A DNA stretch of 64,000 bases from Aspidapion aeneum (lineage: Eukaryota; Arthropoda; Insecta; Coleoptera; Brentidae): NCBI GenBank assembly GCA_963576565.1, contig OY755045.1:41682409-41746408 (forward strand). Direction: 5' to 3'. Shown here one piece after another: positions 23,046 through 35,085 of the stretch (position 1 is its first letter; every line of letters begins with the position of its first letter). Below the pieces are notes generated by a model. The model ran no database searches. It worked only from the letters and a program-made list of their open reading frames with translations, and was not told where the DNA came from. The translations under genes were made by a program, and so were the position numbers.

Positions 23046-23654
23046 ACCTATTAATTCCCAGTCAATACTCAAAAGTATTGATTTAATTCAGCACCTGAAT
23101 CAGCCCCTAGACGGTCAATATTTGTTCTTCTCATCAATACGCTTCAATGTAGATTCAATGGGTATTCCGAATCTATCAACAAGATGAGTACTTTTGACTG
23201 TTGGTTGTGATCGGAATCTGTAACAAAACTGATGCAAATATTATTGATCAATACTGCCGTCCTAAGCCAAAAAGGCGTATCTCATTTTTTTTTTCGATTT
23301 TTGCATTATTATCAATATGGATACATACATAATCTACATGTATACTAAGCAAAATAGACGTAACATAAATAGAACACATCATAAAATAATAAGGAAAATA
23401 CCGTATTTCAAAAAAATTATTAAAACCTAAGTGACTAAGACTTTTCCTATTTCTAAGCAAAATAGTGAAAATTTGAGTTGCGTCTGTTTGGCCTAGGAAG
23501 GCAGAATATACCTCATAAACGTCAATAATATGAGCATTTAATATAAATTTCTATCAATATGTTTGAAGCTTTCCTAAACGGTTAAAAACAGCCCTTCAAT
23601 ACGTATATCATATTTACCGCCTAGGGGCTGCTTTATATTAATTATTATAATTTG

Positions 23655-24090
23655 ATGTGGCTATCATAACATCGACAACGACCAACGTTCCCAAAAGCTT
23701 TGGCGAATCTGTTGGATCAATTGCCATCCTTTCAGGCGGTTGGTAGCGATATCCGACAGATTCTCGTCTGGAGGGGCTATCAAAGCCTCAAGCGAGCAGC
23801 AGAATTGAAATGCCATCTAATTGACAATTTCGCTGCTGATGACTTAAGGTCCCTCTGCACCCTTGAAATTTGTGCCACGGTCGCTGTAAATGTCGGTGCA
23901 GCACCCACGACGAGCTAAGAATCTTGAAAGCAACCTAAAATTGCCTCCGAGGACAAACTGTGTCAGAGCTTCGAAGTGTATGGCCGGTGGACATACAAAC
24001 GAATATACAGACATATCACTTTTGTTTTGGAAATACATTTACACCTAGACATAGTAATTTATACTCTAGGCACACCTAAAACACTTGGAA
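23655..24090 (-). pseudogene. BEL/Pao integrase fragment B
   Basis: Minus-strand frame 23844-24038 reads SDMSVYSFVCPPAIHFEALT then FVLGGNFRLLSRFLARRGC then CTDIYSDRGTNFKGAEG, again the integrase core. The flanking DNA (ACATCGACAACGACCAACG and AAGCTTTGGCGAxTCTGTTG) also matches fragment A, so the two are copies of the same truncated relative. It is clearly a different lineage from the intact element at 45.6-53.4 kb. Confidence 0.75.
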
Positions 24091-25002
24091 AGCACTGTTC
24101 GACAACGAATATCTTAAAATATAAACTTCTTCTAGATTATTTGAAGGTAGGAGTGTTATTGTTTCAAAATATGTTTTAAATGTTCATTTGAGAAGTAACT
24201 TTGGAATGGACATTGTATCTACGTCAAGCCACTAATTCTAGTTTAACGAGTATCCTAGCACGACTGTACTGGCTCATTTACGCTCCTAGGGTAATATTAA
24301 AGCTTATATTCTAAATCATAAAATAGGCGCGCTATAAAACTTTCTTTCATTAGGAAACAAAAGTTAATACATATTTCTGAATAAAATTTTTAAAATCATC
24401 CAATTTTTCAGAATTAACCAGTTTTTTTAGTTTTCAAATTTTTAAAAATAAAGAAAAACTCTCAAAATTTTACAAAATTGTCATAAACTTAAGTTTTATA
24501 ACAAAATGGTAGGTATGTACTAGGTACGAGTTATTCAACTGCATAGATGAATTAAGAGTAATGACCAATATAACATGCTTGTTATCTAAACTACCTACCT
24601 ACTTTTAAAGTACAAGTCTATCAAAAGACTTTTGCCTAAGAAAAGAGGCGGTTGGTTTTCTTAAAATATCTATGCCAGGAAGAGAATAAGCGGCAGTAAG
24701 GAATGAAAGGGTGGATTCCTTCCCCATTCCGCCCCCTGAATTCTTCTTTTTGGGTCACTCCCGGGGGTGAGATTAGGCGCATTTTCGGCGAGAGAAGGCT
24801 GCTTGCTTTTGTCGATTTGGGGCAGTTTTTATTTGGGTCAAAAGGCGACTTTTATTCCGCCAAGTAAAAGATGGTTGATAGGTAGGTTTACCTATTTTAA
24901 TTCTGCCCATTATTTTAATTCTGCCCATTCGGTTCAAATTCAGTTGTAGGAACACTGGACATTGATCAAATAGAATAGTCAGTCCCAGTATATTTTTTTT
25001 AT
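24091..25002. other. Unannotated AT-rich stretch
   Basis: A tandem TATTTTAATTCTGCCCAT pair occurs near 24893-24930. No gene or element boundary otherwise recognised. Confidence 0.3.
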
Positions 25003-26062
25003 CACCAGTATTTACTAAAGGGTCTACAGTGCTAAGTGCTACAATCCTAGGGCTATAAGTCTAGATTTTGGTTGAATGTTTAACTTATTTTTCCCGTGAA
25101 TGCAATAGTTTTTCATATTTATATAAATTGTTCATAAATACCCTGTATGACCCATATCATCTTTTTTCGTTGTAACAAAGACATTATTTTTACACAAAGG
25201 TTAGAAATAAGTAAAAAGAATATAATATTTTGGTTTCTTAGTGTCAGCTGTTCGGTATATTTAACATGTTAATTTTTTAAACAAGTTAACGATGATTAAA
25301 CCGATGTTCAATTGTTTTGGTGGATGCGTAATTGAAAACGGATTCTATATCTTGTGCTTTTTAGAATATTTAAACATTGATACGTATTTGATACGGTAAT
25401 GTATCTACCTACAGACATAGTTTTAAGCTATTTATGTATTATTTAGTTTTGAACATTTTTGTATATAANNNNNNNNNNNNNNNNNNNNNNNNNNNNNNNN
25501 NNNNNNNNNNNNNNNNNNNNNNNNNNNNNNNNNNNNNNNNNNNNNNNNNNNNNNNNNNNNNNNNNNNNNNNNNNNNNNNNNNNNNNNNNNNNNNNNNNNN
25601 NNNNNNNNNNNNNNNNNNNNNNNNNNNNNNNNNNNNNNNNNNNNNNNNNNNNNNNNNNNNNNNNNNNNAGTTTTGAAAATTTTTGTATATAAGTTTTTTA
25701 TTAATCATCGATTATTTCTATTGTTTTTCGAACTTTAAACTACGCCTCATGGGTTGTACTTCAATTTGACACTATTTTTAATGGGAATCCTACGACTGCA
25801 CAGACTAAATTTCCAAAAAATGGCATTTCGTTACAAATTTTTTATGTGGTTTTTCTTTATTTCGAAAGTTAATATCATATGGCGCATTAGGGTGAACCGA
25901 ATCTTTGCAGTTATTTGACCTGTGAGTAATAAAAAAATACACTTAAACCACAAAGTTAGTATTCTTTGTGCTTAAACCGGTCGGTATCAAGTCTATAGAC
26001 TCGATACTTAAACCCGGTCTAAAATGCTCAGTTTTAAGGTCTTATTAAATTAAATATTGGTA
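25003..26062. mobile_element. CACCAGTATTTACTAA element, copy 1 (contains N gap)
   Basis: Left end CACCAGTATTTACTAAAGGG matches the TIR of the complete copy at 42323-43128. The interior TTAAACCGATG, GTGCTTTTTAGAATATTTAA, GATACGTATTTGATACGG and TTTCTATTGTTTTTCGAAC blocks are shared in the same order. The right end (about 26050) is degraded. The 200 bp N gap lies inside it. Confidence 0.7.
25469..25668. other. Assembly gap of 200 N
   Basis: Exactly 200 undetermined bases. The sequence on the left edge (AGTTTTGAACATTTTTGTAT) is almost the same as that on the right edge (AGTTTTGAAAATTTTTGTAT), whereas the complete copy at 42.8 kb has only one such word. The gap probably spans a tandem duplication or a collapsed or misjoined end. 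Confidence 0.95.
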
Positions 26063-26323
26063 TTAAGGTTTTGTCTATGAAATCTAGAATAATCAAATTC
26101 TAAGAATTTAAATTTTTTAGAATATTTTTTAACTTTTAAGTTTATTGAAATATAGATATATTATGTGTTTGACTCGAATTTTGAAGAAACCTGGTATATT
26201 TTAAACTTATTGGAAAATAGCTGGCCTCTGACCTCTTTATGACGCCAGAGGACTACATACATCTCGCCTGCACTGACACAGTTGGCTTCCTTCCAATAAT
26301 TTCACACACATCCCAAAAAGAGC

Positions 26324-26734
26324 CAGTGGTGGATCTACGAGGGACCTGAGGAGGCCCAGAGGCAGTGGCGTATATAGAAAAAAGTTTCGGGGGGTGCCCC
26401 AGACAGTTTCGGGGGGGGGGCGGGGCGAGACCTCATGAGGCCGTATTTTATGCTATTTTATGTTTGTATTCATGAAATATGTGGCCCCCCCCCCCCCCCC
26501 CCCCCCCCCCTTATATACGCCACTGCCAGAGGCCTCCCCAACTTTTAACAGTTTATGCTGTTTAATTTTTTTATTCATTAAATATGGGGAAAATATCTAA
26601 AATAATTTTAGACTTTGGGGGGGGGGGCAAGTTCCCAAGCACCCCCTGGGTGCGCTCATGCTACATTTTCAGAAAAGTAATAATTTAGTATTATTTTTGG
26701 GTCCCCCAATTTCCAGGACCTAGATCCGCCACTG
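26324..26734. mobile_element. hAT-like element, outer member of a nest
   Basis: Begins CAGTGGTGGATCTACGAGGG and ends CCTAGATCCGCCACTG, inverted copies. Flanks AAAAGAGC and ATAACAGC agree at 6 of 8 positions, compatible with a decayed 8 bp hAT duplication. Another element (26363-26525) is inserted inside it. Related debris occurs at 43190-43320. Confidence 0.65.
26363..26525. mobile_element. hAT-like MITE nested inside another hAT-like element
   Basis: Begins CAGTGGCGTATATAG and ends TTATATACGCCACTG. CCAGAGG occurs at both flanks. The interior has G-runs (about 26409-26418) and a 26 bp C-run at 26485-26510, which may be length-unreliable in the assembly. Confidence 0.75.
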
Positions 26735-26964
26735 ATAACAGCCAACTTCCCCGTTGCAGTTCGATTCTGCCGGTATTTGGAGATAATTTAATCGGCTCTT
26801 TTTTTAATAAAGGATTAACGGACACCTTAACAAGTTCGGATCTGGGTCAAACTCTATAGGGGGAGCGTTTAGGGTCAACGATTAAAAAAATTGTCATCAG
26901 AATTTTTTTATAGGCCTTTTTATCAAATTTAAAACCTTATTATTTATAAAAATTTCGTTTCTGT

Positions 26965-27405
26965 ATAAATTACTTGTTTATAGATTTTTTTAGTGAGAAT
27001 CCAATTGTCAAATTGAAATTTATTTAACACTTTTAGTTTTTCAAATATTACATAAAGTGGGATTTTTCTCGTGGAATGACCCTGTTTTTATTTGATTTTT
27101 AGATAATTTCCTTTACGTATCACACTCAATATTAATTTATTTTTACCTTTTTAACTGGTTTTATATTGTATTTTTTTACTACCTGTTAATTTTAAATTGA
27201 TTTCTTAATTTAATCATAGATAAAATTTAAATAAACTATAACATAAAATAAAAAAAACAATATAAAAAAATACAAAGAATATATATAAAAAATAGAGGGG
27301 TCATTCCATAAAGAAAAATCAATTAAATGTAATATCTCAAAAACTAAAGGCGACAGATGAAATTGAACTTGATAGTTGGATTCTTTATTAACAAAATCTA
27401 TAAAA
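26965..27405. repeat. Inverted repeat, arms of about 110 bp
   Basis: 26965-27083 and 27297-27405 are inverted copies. Matching words are TTTTTCTCGTGGAATGACCC and its mirror GGGGTCATTCCATAAAGAAA, and CCAATTGTCAAATTGAAATT with its mirror at 27355-27380. Probably the ends of a foldback element. Confidence 0.55.
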
Positions 27406-29570
27406 AAACGATGAAGAGGGTGATTCAAATTGGGCACATTGAAGTGAGAAATTGACTTCTATGGAAGTTAGAGGAAAACTAACCCCTCTTTGCGAGTCTT
27501 AAATTGCAAGACAATGGAAAATACCGCATTTTGATATATCAAGCCGTTTTGCGCTACAGGGGCTTTTTGAAAGGTCTGTATTTTGGATTGGGGCCTATAA
27601 CTTTTTGATTGTGTTTTTCAAGCTTAATGCAATTATAGCAAACTAACCCCCCCCCCCTTCCACTCTGCGCTTGGCGCCCCTGGCGTCCTTTGAGAAAAGA
27701 TAGAATTAATAGTGTTATTATTTTAAAAAAAGGTTTGTAATTTATTTGACTCCCGTACCTATATTTGCGCCCCTTAAGGTCTTCGCCCCCCGCCCTTTTA
27801 CCCACGACACGCTACTGTTTCTTAGATATAACACAAAGTTATATTTTTGCTTATGTAATGACCGTTTAAAACGATTATCACACTTGTTTTATTTATGTTT
27901 ATTTATTATATTGTTATTATTATTTTTTATAATTTGTATTTATTTTATCATTTTATTTTTATTTAAATTTTTAATTAAAACTGCGTCAAAAAAGTATATG
28001 AAAAAAATTAAGGAAATATGGCTAATATAAGAAAATAAAAATATAAAATGAAAAAAAAAAATTGTGACATAATTTTACAGGAAATTTTACGTCGCACTCG
28101 AAAATCAAGTAACAAATGTAAGAAAAAATATATATTATGTTTTATCTCGGAAACTAAAAGTTTATTAAGTAGTAAAAACTAAAAATTGGTACAACCGTAA
28201 AAAAAATAATACCTAGAGCAACTTATTATTTGGATAGTTAAGCAATATTACGCATCTTTTCAGGCTGTGTGGAAATTATACAATTTTGCCGGTGCCCCCG
28301 TTCGTAAAATCTTTTTGCTTGCTACGAGAAAAATAAAGTTCAAAGCCCAAAGCATCATGCATCGCGGTAAGAAAGACAAACCCAAACAAACTCAGTGCAC
28401 CTGTAATTCTTAATATTAGATAACACAGTCCCGTAACACCTACTTACAAATGAAGAATTAAAAATAAATTATGGCCAAAAATTTTTGCTTGTAATTTTTC
28501 TTGGTTCTTAACCAACAAATTTTTTCCAAAAAAGATAATGTTTCTAAAATTTTCGTCTGCGACGCACTTTTTTTCCTTAAATCTACAAGTTTTCTATTGC
28601 GGTGGTATTTGTTCAGATACTAAATTTTTTTAAAATTTTCCCCTGCGTCGCAATTTATACAAACTGTTTCTGTGTTGATTTAATTTTTTTTTTAATTTTC
28701 GCCTACAACACAATTTTTTTAAAATTTTCAGTGGTTTTTTTTAGTTTAGCCGATTTTTCCGCAAAGTATTATTATTTTTAATTTTCGTGGAGTAAGGGCT
28801 TAGGTAAGGGGGCGTCAAATTTATTGTTTGCATACACAAAAATACCTACCTACGGAACTAACTAACTGCGGCGCTTGAATACCTTTGAAACCAAAAACAT
28901 TCAACTAAAGGTTCCTTAAATTTCTTTGTTTGAAACTAATCAAAACTTTTGTATTTGGTCACATTTTTCCCGAAAATTTTGGCGCCTTATTTTGTTCAAT
29001 AATTTTAGTTTTCCAAAATGTTTGTTTTCGTTCTAATTAAAAATTTTCTCCTTTGGCACGATTTTTTCCAAAAAGTACTTGATTTTTCAAAAATCTTAGC
29101 AATTTTTTTGCACCGATATCTACAAAAAAATTTCTTCGGTTCGATTTTTTCCAAAAAGTACTAGGTGTAAAGTGTTTTTGTTGTTTTTCAAAAAAAAAAT
29201 ATTAACCCGCTAGGGTATTGGTAGCGTGCCGTTTAAATTGGACACCATATTCATATAAGCAATTTAATTAATAATAATAAAAAAAAGTAGGAAGCTATTT
29301 TAATTTGATACTTATTTCTACGTAAAAAAAATTGTCGCCCTTTTAATCCTCTGCCCTCTCCGCCCTTTGAACCACGCTTCGCCGCTGCAACCCGTCGGGT
29401 TGATATATCAAAATGCGGTTTTTACTAAAACACTTGTCTTGAAATTTGAGGCACGCAAAGGGGGGGTTAGTTTGTATTCTCTATCTCTACCCATTCCATT
29501 TTGAATCACACCAACATGAAATTTTCATAAATAAAGAAGGTATAGGACACCTTTCAAAATGCAGACTTTT
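27360..29570. mobile_element. About 2.2 kb TIR element
   Basis: ACTAACCCCTCTTTGCGAGTC and ACCGCATTTTGATATATCAA on the left (27478-27541) are mirrored by GTTGATATATCAAAATGCGG and CGCAAAGGGGGGGTTAGT at 29399-29474. The interior (27560-29390) is AT-rich, lacks a recognisable transposase and contains another C-run at 27648-27657. It overlaps the inverted repeat before it. Confidence 0.5.
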
Positions 29571-29970
29571 CAAAAAAAAAATATTCCTATTTGAAATTCA
29601 AAAAAGTAGTTTAAACCAAAACAAAAAATATGTGAACCTTACCTCTGTCTGTATACATACATATTTAAACATTTATTTTTTTTAAATTTCTTTGAATGAG
29701 TAATTTTGACAGAAAAAAAATACAACGGCAATTTAAAAAGTCCCCGACTCTAAATATTCAATTATACAAAATAATATGTTTGTATAATCTATAAAATGCC
29801 GCCGGCGACAGAACAAAGACATAGTTCAAATATTATCCCAGAAAAGTAGGTCAACAGCGCAGCGGCGCGCTCATCTGACCCTGGACTAGAGTATATTAAA
29901 AGGGTATCATTACCATATTTATACTGAAATTCCAGTGAGTGATGACAAGGATTAGAAATTAAAGCAATAA

Positions 29971-30725
29971 TAAAAATACTCTGCCAATATATGGGCCCCT
30001 AAGCTCACACTAGGTAGGTACTGTAGTTATAGTGTACGTGTGAGCTAATATAACTAAAAACTGAAATATATTTTATTCAACTCCAGACTAAATTACCTTT
30101 TGTTTGATACCACACAAGCCATGTTTTGACTTAAACTCAAATTTTTGAAATCTACCCCCACCCTTAAAAAAAACAAAAACTAAAATGTATTTTGTTAAAC
30201 TCCGGACTCTATTACCTTTCGTTTGATATCACACACGCCATATTTTCACTTAATCTCTTATTTTTAAAATATACCCCCACTCTTTTTTTTAAATAAATTA
30301 AAATGTATTTTGTTTAACTGCAGACTCAATTACCTTTCGTTTGATATCACACACGCCATATTTTCACATAAACTCTAATTTTTGAAATCTACCCCCACCC
30401 TTTTATGTGGTTTGTGTTCGGTGGATTTTGTTCATTTTTAAATGGGACCATCTCGACCCAAGACCCAGCCCAGGTACCAAATTTCATTAAAATCGGCCCA
30501 GCGGTTTTTGAGTTATGCGCGTTGGTCGTTACAGACAGACAGACAGACAGACAGACAGATATACAGACAGACAGACAGACAGACGGCGCAACAAAAAAGT
30601 TTCAAAATCATCTGAAACGCAAAGATATATAAAAATTTTTGAAATCGGAGCAACTTTTTTTTTCTCGAATAAATTAGGATCACCATAGCTCACACTACTA
30701 TAGTATAGTATATGTGTGAGCTAAA
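29971..30725 (+). mobile_element. CAGA-rich element, copy 2
   Basis: Collinear with 20631-21394: same start AAATACTCTGCCAATATATG, same internal units, same ATTAAAATCGGCCCAGCGG block, shorter (CAGA)n and the same TGTGTGAGCT end. Confidence 0.85.
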
Positions 30726-30869
30726 ATTAAAACATACCTAACCCACTTCTTTATGTTCAATTTAGCACTGTGCCTATAGTTCAGGCCCTATATCCGAGAT
30801 TCAAGCGATATGCTGCGTTTAATTATAGAAGCAACACACTTGGTATGGATAGACATAAGACTCGCCCGA

Positions 30870-33480
30870 ACATTTTACGAAAGGGAACTACCCCGCTAAC
30901 CCTGGCAGGGGGTGGTTTCCCCCCTTAAACGTGCTTTTAGCTCACACTACTACTATACTATAGCAGTGTGTTAGCTCACACTACTACTATACTATAGTAG
31001 TGTGAGCTATGGTGATCCTAATTTTTTCTCGAAAAAAAAAGTTGTTCCGATTTAAAAAATTTTTATATAACTTTGCGTCTCAGATGATTTTGAAACTTTT
31101 TTGTCGCGCCGTCTGTCTGTATGTCTGTCTGTCTGTAACGACCAACGCACATAACTCAAAAACCGCTTGCCCGATTTGAATGAAATTTAGTACCTAGGCT
31201 GAGTCTTGGGTCGAGATGGTCCCATTTAAAAATGAACAAAATCCACCGAACGCAAGCTAAATAAAAGGGTGGGGGTAGATTTTAAAAATTAGAGTTTATG
31301 TGAAAGTATGGCGTGTGTGATATCAAACAAAAGGCAATTGAGTCTGTAGTTAAACAAAACACATTTTAGTTTATTTTAAAAAAAGGGTGGGGCTAAATTA
31401 AAAAAATTAGGTCAAAACATGGCTTGTGTGGTATCAAACGATAGGTATATGAATCTGGAGTTGAATAAAATATATTACAGTTTTTAGTTACATTAGCTTA
31501 CACGTACACTATAATTATAGTAAATAGTGTGAGCTTAGGTTCCCATATATTAGCAGAGTATTTGATAGTGTTTTGCTAATAATTCGAAAAGAGTCAACTT
31601 TTCCAAAAATCTTCTGGAGATCATTTTTCAAGCGGATAGAATTTCCATTTCAACGATGTACCTTGGTACCCTCTGACGGCATTGGTGCACCCTCCATTAG
31701 CGTACAAAAAAAAGATTATTTTTTTGTGGTATTTTTTATGCTGACACTATTCTTTTCTCAAAAAAGTCATTTGGTTAAAAGCTCATTGTATACAAGTTTT
31801 TTAAATAGTAGAAATCCTTAAATCAAACAAAAATGTTAACATTAATTTTTTTAACTTAGTAAATAAAAATGAGAGTAAGTAAAAAATTATTTTTGGTTAG
31901 TAATAACTTAAACTGACTTTTTCTAGTTGACCTTCTCAAAAGTGCTCTCTTACAGTATTTTTCCAATTATTTGCAAACTTTTAACTTGGCAGAAAACAAC
32001 TAAGCAACAATCATCGATCGAGGCTGATGAAAATTACTCTCTCACAATGTATAACACGCCCCCCTTACATCAGTGGCGCACCTTTTATAGTCATTTAAAT
32101 AAATGAGAGGTGTGGAAAAAACATTTATTTTTGATTTACTTAAATTTTACTCTTCAACATGTCTGCATGGTTTTAAAACTTATCTTTAAAGCCGAAGAAA
32201 TTTCCTTTCCAACGATGTACATGACTCCCCCCTCAACGCAGCAGTAGATCCTGCATAGACGCCCCAAAAATGGTCAAATTTGATATCCCAAGTAATAAAA
32301 AATGTCGAAAAAACATTTAGGGGGGACTCCCCCCACCAAGAGTGCGCGGATGGTTCCCCCTGTTATATTTTCGGGGGAGTATATTGTATATTCATACCAA
32401 GTGTGTTGCTTCTTTCATGGAACGCAGTGTGTGTATTAGTACTGTTCCAACATGGTTGTCTTCAATGAAGTGTATACCAATGTTGACAATTGTATACTAA
32501 TGTTGACAATTTCTGGGGCGTGTATGCTAGATCTACCGCTGCCTTGAGGGGGGGAGTGATATACATCGTTAGAAAGGAAATTTCTTCAGGTTTAAAAATA
32601 AGTTTTAAACAGGGCAATAGAATTTAAGAAAATTAAACAAATATTGTTTTTTCCACACCTCCCATTTGGAAGGTGCGCCACTGATGCAAGAAGGGCGTGT
32701 TATACATCGTTAGAGAGGACTTTTGGTCAGCCTCAATTAATGATATATTATTATATATTTTTGGCCAGGTTAAAAGTTTGCAAATAATTAGAAAAATACT
32801 GTAAAATATCACTTTTGAGGAGGGCGAGAGGGGGGATGCCCCTCCCCCCAACTTATATGAATTCAACTTAAAAAATTAAGTTTTAAATTATTACTAATCA
32901 AAAATATTTTTTTACTGACCTTCAGTATTATTTACCGAGTTACAAAAATTTTTGATAAAAGCTTTGTGTTCCCTCTTTCTATTGTTTGAGGATTTCTACA
33001 AACACATTTATATTTATTTCACTCAACTTTAAAAAGTTATGTCTAACATATTAAATATTTAACTGTATACAATGGGTTTTTAAACAAAAATACTTTTTTA
33101 AAAAAACAATATATTAAGGATACAAAATGCCACAAGAAAAATAAAAATAATTTTTTAAAAACAGTTTGCCCTTTTTTCGTAGGACTATGGAACATGCAAC
33201 ACTGCCTCTAGAGGGTACTAAGGAAATTTTATCCGCTTGCAAAATGATCTTTAGAAAATTTTTAGAAAAGTCGACCGTTTTCGAGTTATTAGCAAAAAAC
33301 CGTCAAAAAGCACATTTAAGGGGGAAACCACCCCCTGCCAACTTTACATGTATAGATTTCCAAGGGTTTGGTCATAATTTCTATCAGTCTGCCAAATTTC
33401 TTTGTAGCATGTCTGGAAGTACAGTAGAATTTTGATGATCTATACATGAGTATTGATAAAACTTTTGTGACTTTGACATG
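30870..33480. mobile_element. About 2.6 kb foldback element interrupted by a CAGA element
   Basis: The left arm (about 30890-30935, then 31564-32290) and right arm (about 32500-33345) are inverted copies. Examples are GGGGGTGGTTTCCCCCCTTA at 30909 against its mirror near 33320, TTTTGCTAATAATTCGAAAA at 31570 against 33265-33300, and CAACGATGTACATGACTCCC at 32212 against 32545-32575. The interruption 30936-31563 is the third CAGA-rich element. No transposase frame recognised. Confidence 0.65.
30936..31563 (-). mobile_element. CAGA-rich element, copy 3, inverted
   Basis: Reverse complement of the 20.6 and 30.0 kb copies. It ends with the reversed start word (ATTAGCAGAGTATTT) at about 31550-31563 and begins with a duplicated AGCTCACACTACTACTATAC zone at 30938-31015. 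Its insertion interrupts the foldback arm, so it is younger than the foldback. Confidence 0.8.
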
Positions 33481-33550
33481 AAATAAACATATTTGCTAAC
33501 CCGAAATATATTAGTTATAAACTTAAAGGTAAAACTCTCAAGAGAATTAT

Positions 33551-34531
33551 TGAAATAAAGCCAGGCTATAATAGTGCGAGGCACAATTTTGACACCTTTA
33601 CATTATATTATCAGCTGTGATCTTTCAACACACGGCCTTTGTTTACTATATGAACCGGAATAAATAGTGCCTTCTTCACGCAGCCTTCTTTCATTAATTG
33701 AAAATAAACGACGAAAGGTTTAAATTCGACTTTGGTATGTCAACTTTGAAGGATTAACTGTCAGTTTTCAATCAAGGTTGCCATTGATAGGGAAATTTCC
33801 CTAAATCTGGGGAAAATCTGCAATCAGTAGGGAAAAGGGAAATTTTTTATAAATTAGGAAATTTTTAAACTTTAATCTTCTGACTGTAATATTTGTAAAA
33901 AATTATATTATGCAATCAAACATTAAAAAAGAAGTATAAAAAAGAAAAGCTATCCGTTCGATTTACCATTAGCAGTTTAAAACCTCAGACGGGTCGAATT
34001 TACTATAAATGATTTTTATTTTTAGAAAATAATTAGTAAATAAGCATATATGTTTTTTTAAATATCCTTATCTTTATTTTGAAATTAGGTAGAGATGGGA
34101 CGGTATCCGAACTGTTTCCCTTTTGGTGTTCTGTGCTGTTACTTTGTCGCGGGTGTCCATTCCAAGCAGAGAACACCGGTTACTTTGGAACTGCTTTAAT
34201 ACGGCAGGGTCTGAGAAGCAGGCCGCTGGCTGTGTCGCGGCTCCCTGCACTCGGTTATTTAAGACCCCAGAATAAACACCACAAATGACCAAAATTTCAT
34301 AACATTTTTTTAAACCAAAATCTAGGGGAGCGAAAATGATTGGTAGGGGGGCGGAATCGCAAAAATTTTCGCCCGCGGCTATATTTATATTTTCTTTTTT
34401 TTTTGGATCTGGGGAATTTTTCACATGAATTATCTAGGGAATAAAATTTTTTCAAACTGGCAACACTGTTTTCAATGTGAATGTCTCAAAAAAGTGTCTG
34501 GCACAATTATAGCCTGGCTGTATTTCAATAA
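33551..34531. mobile_element. TTATTGAAATAAAGCC MITE, copy 3, with insertion
   Basis: Left end TTATTGAAATAAAGCCAGGC and right end GCCTGGCTGTATTTCAATAA are inverted. The middle is interrupted between about 33772 and 34465 by a segment whose ends GGTTGCCATTGA and the reverse complement of TCAAACTGGCAAC are also inverted, so a second small element sits inside it. Confidence 0.6.
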
Positions 34532-34679
34532 TTCTCTATTAATTGAAAATAAACGACGAAAGTTTTAAATTCGACTTTGGTTTTTCAATTTTGCTGCTGG
34601 TGACTGCCATTTTTTTTGCTGTCAGTATGCATAGATAAATAAAGAGGTCGGAAACGTCACAAAAGTGTAACTGCCTATG

Positions 34680-35085
34680 GCAAGTAAGGTCACTCATCGT
34701 CAAGCAAGCTTTACAGGTAGCGAAGCCGGACTCTGATTTTCTATTTTTGGGTTATAATTTTTAACATGTTTTCCTCGCTTTCGCATTGGCGGCTCGTTCT
34801 TATTTTAAAAATGTAGTTTTAACACAGTCCAAAGATCTATTTAATAATGATACAGTTTCAAGATAGTTTGCAGCATAACTTTTTAATTCTAATTCCAAAA
34901 ATATATATCGTTTAGGTACCTTCATACTGTGTAAGGAAACATCTTTAAAATAAAACCGAACCGCCGCGCCAATGCGAAACCGAGGAAAACATTTCAAAAA
35001 TAATTACCATAAAATAGAAAGCCTGACGTCGGCTTCGCTTCCTATAAGGCTTGCCTTTACAATGAGTGTCCTTAAGGGCTATAAG
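34680..35085. mobile_element. About 400 bp TIR element
   Basis: The left block (GGTCACTCATCGTCAAGC, AGCGAAGCCGGACTCTG, TGTTTTCCTCGCTTTCGCAT) is mirrored in order at 34935-35080. TIRs are about 120 bp. No coding capacity. Confidence 0.6.

Noticed and set aside
33166..33435. 89-codon plus-strand open frame
   Set aside because: It coincides with a foldback arm whose inverted copies elsewhere are not open.
34079..34424. Two facing open frames of 69 and 116 codons
   Set aside because: They lie in a small element nested in a MITE; no conserved domain or splice context.
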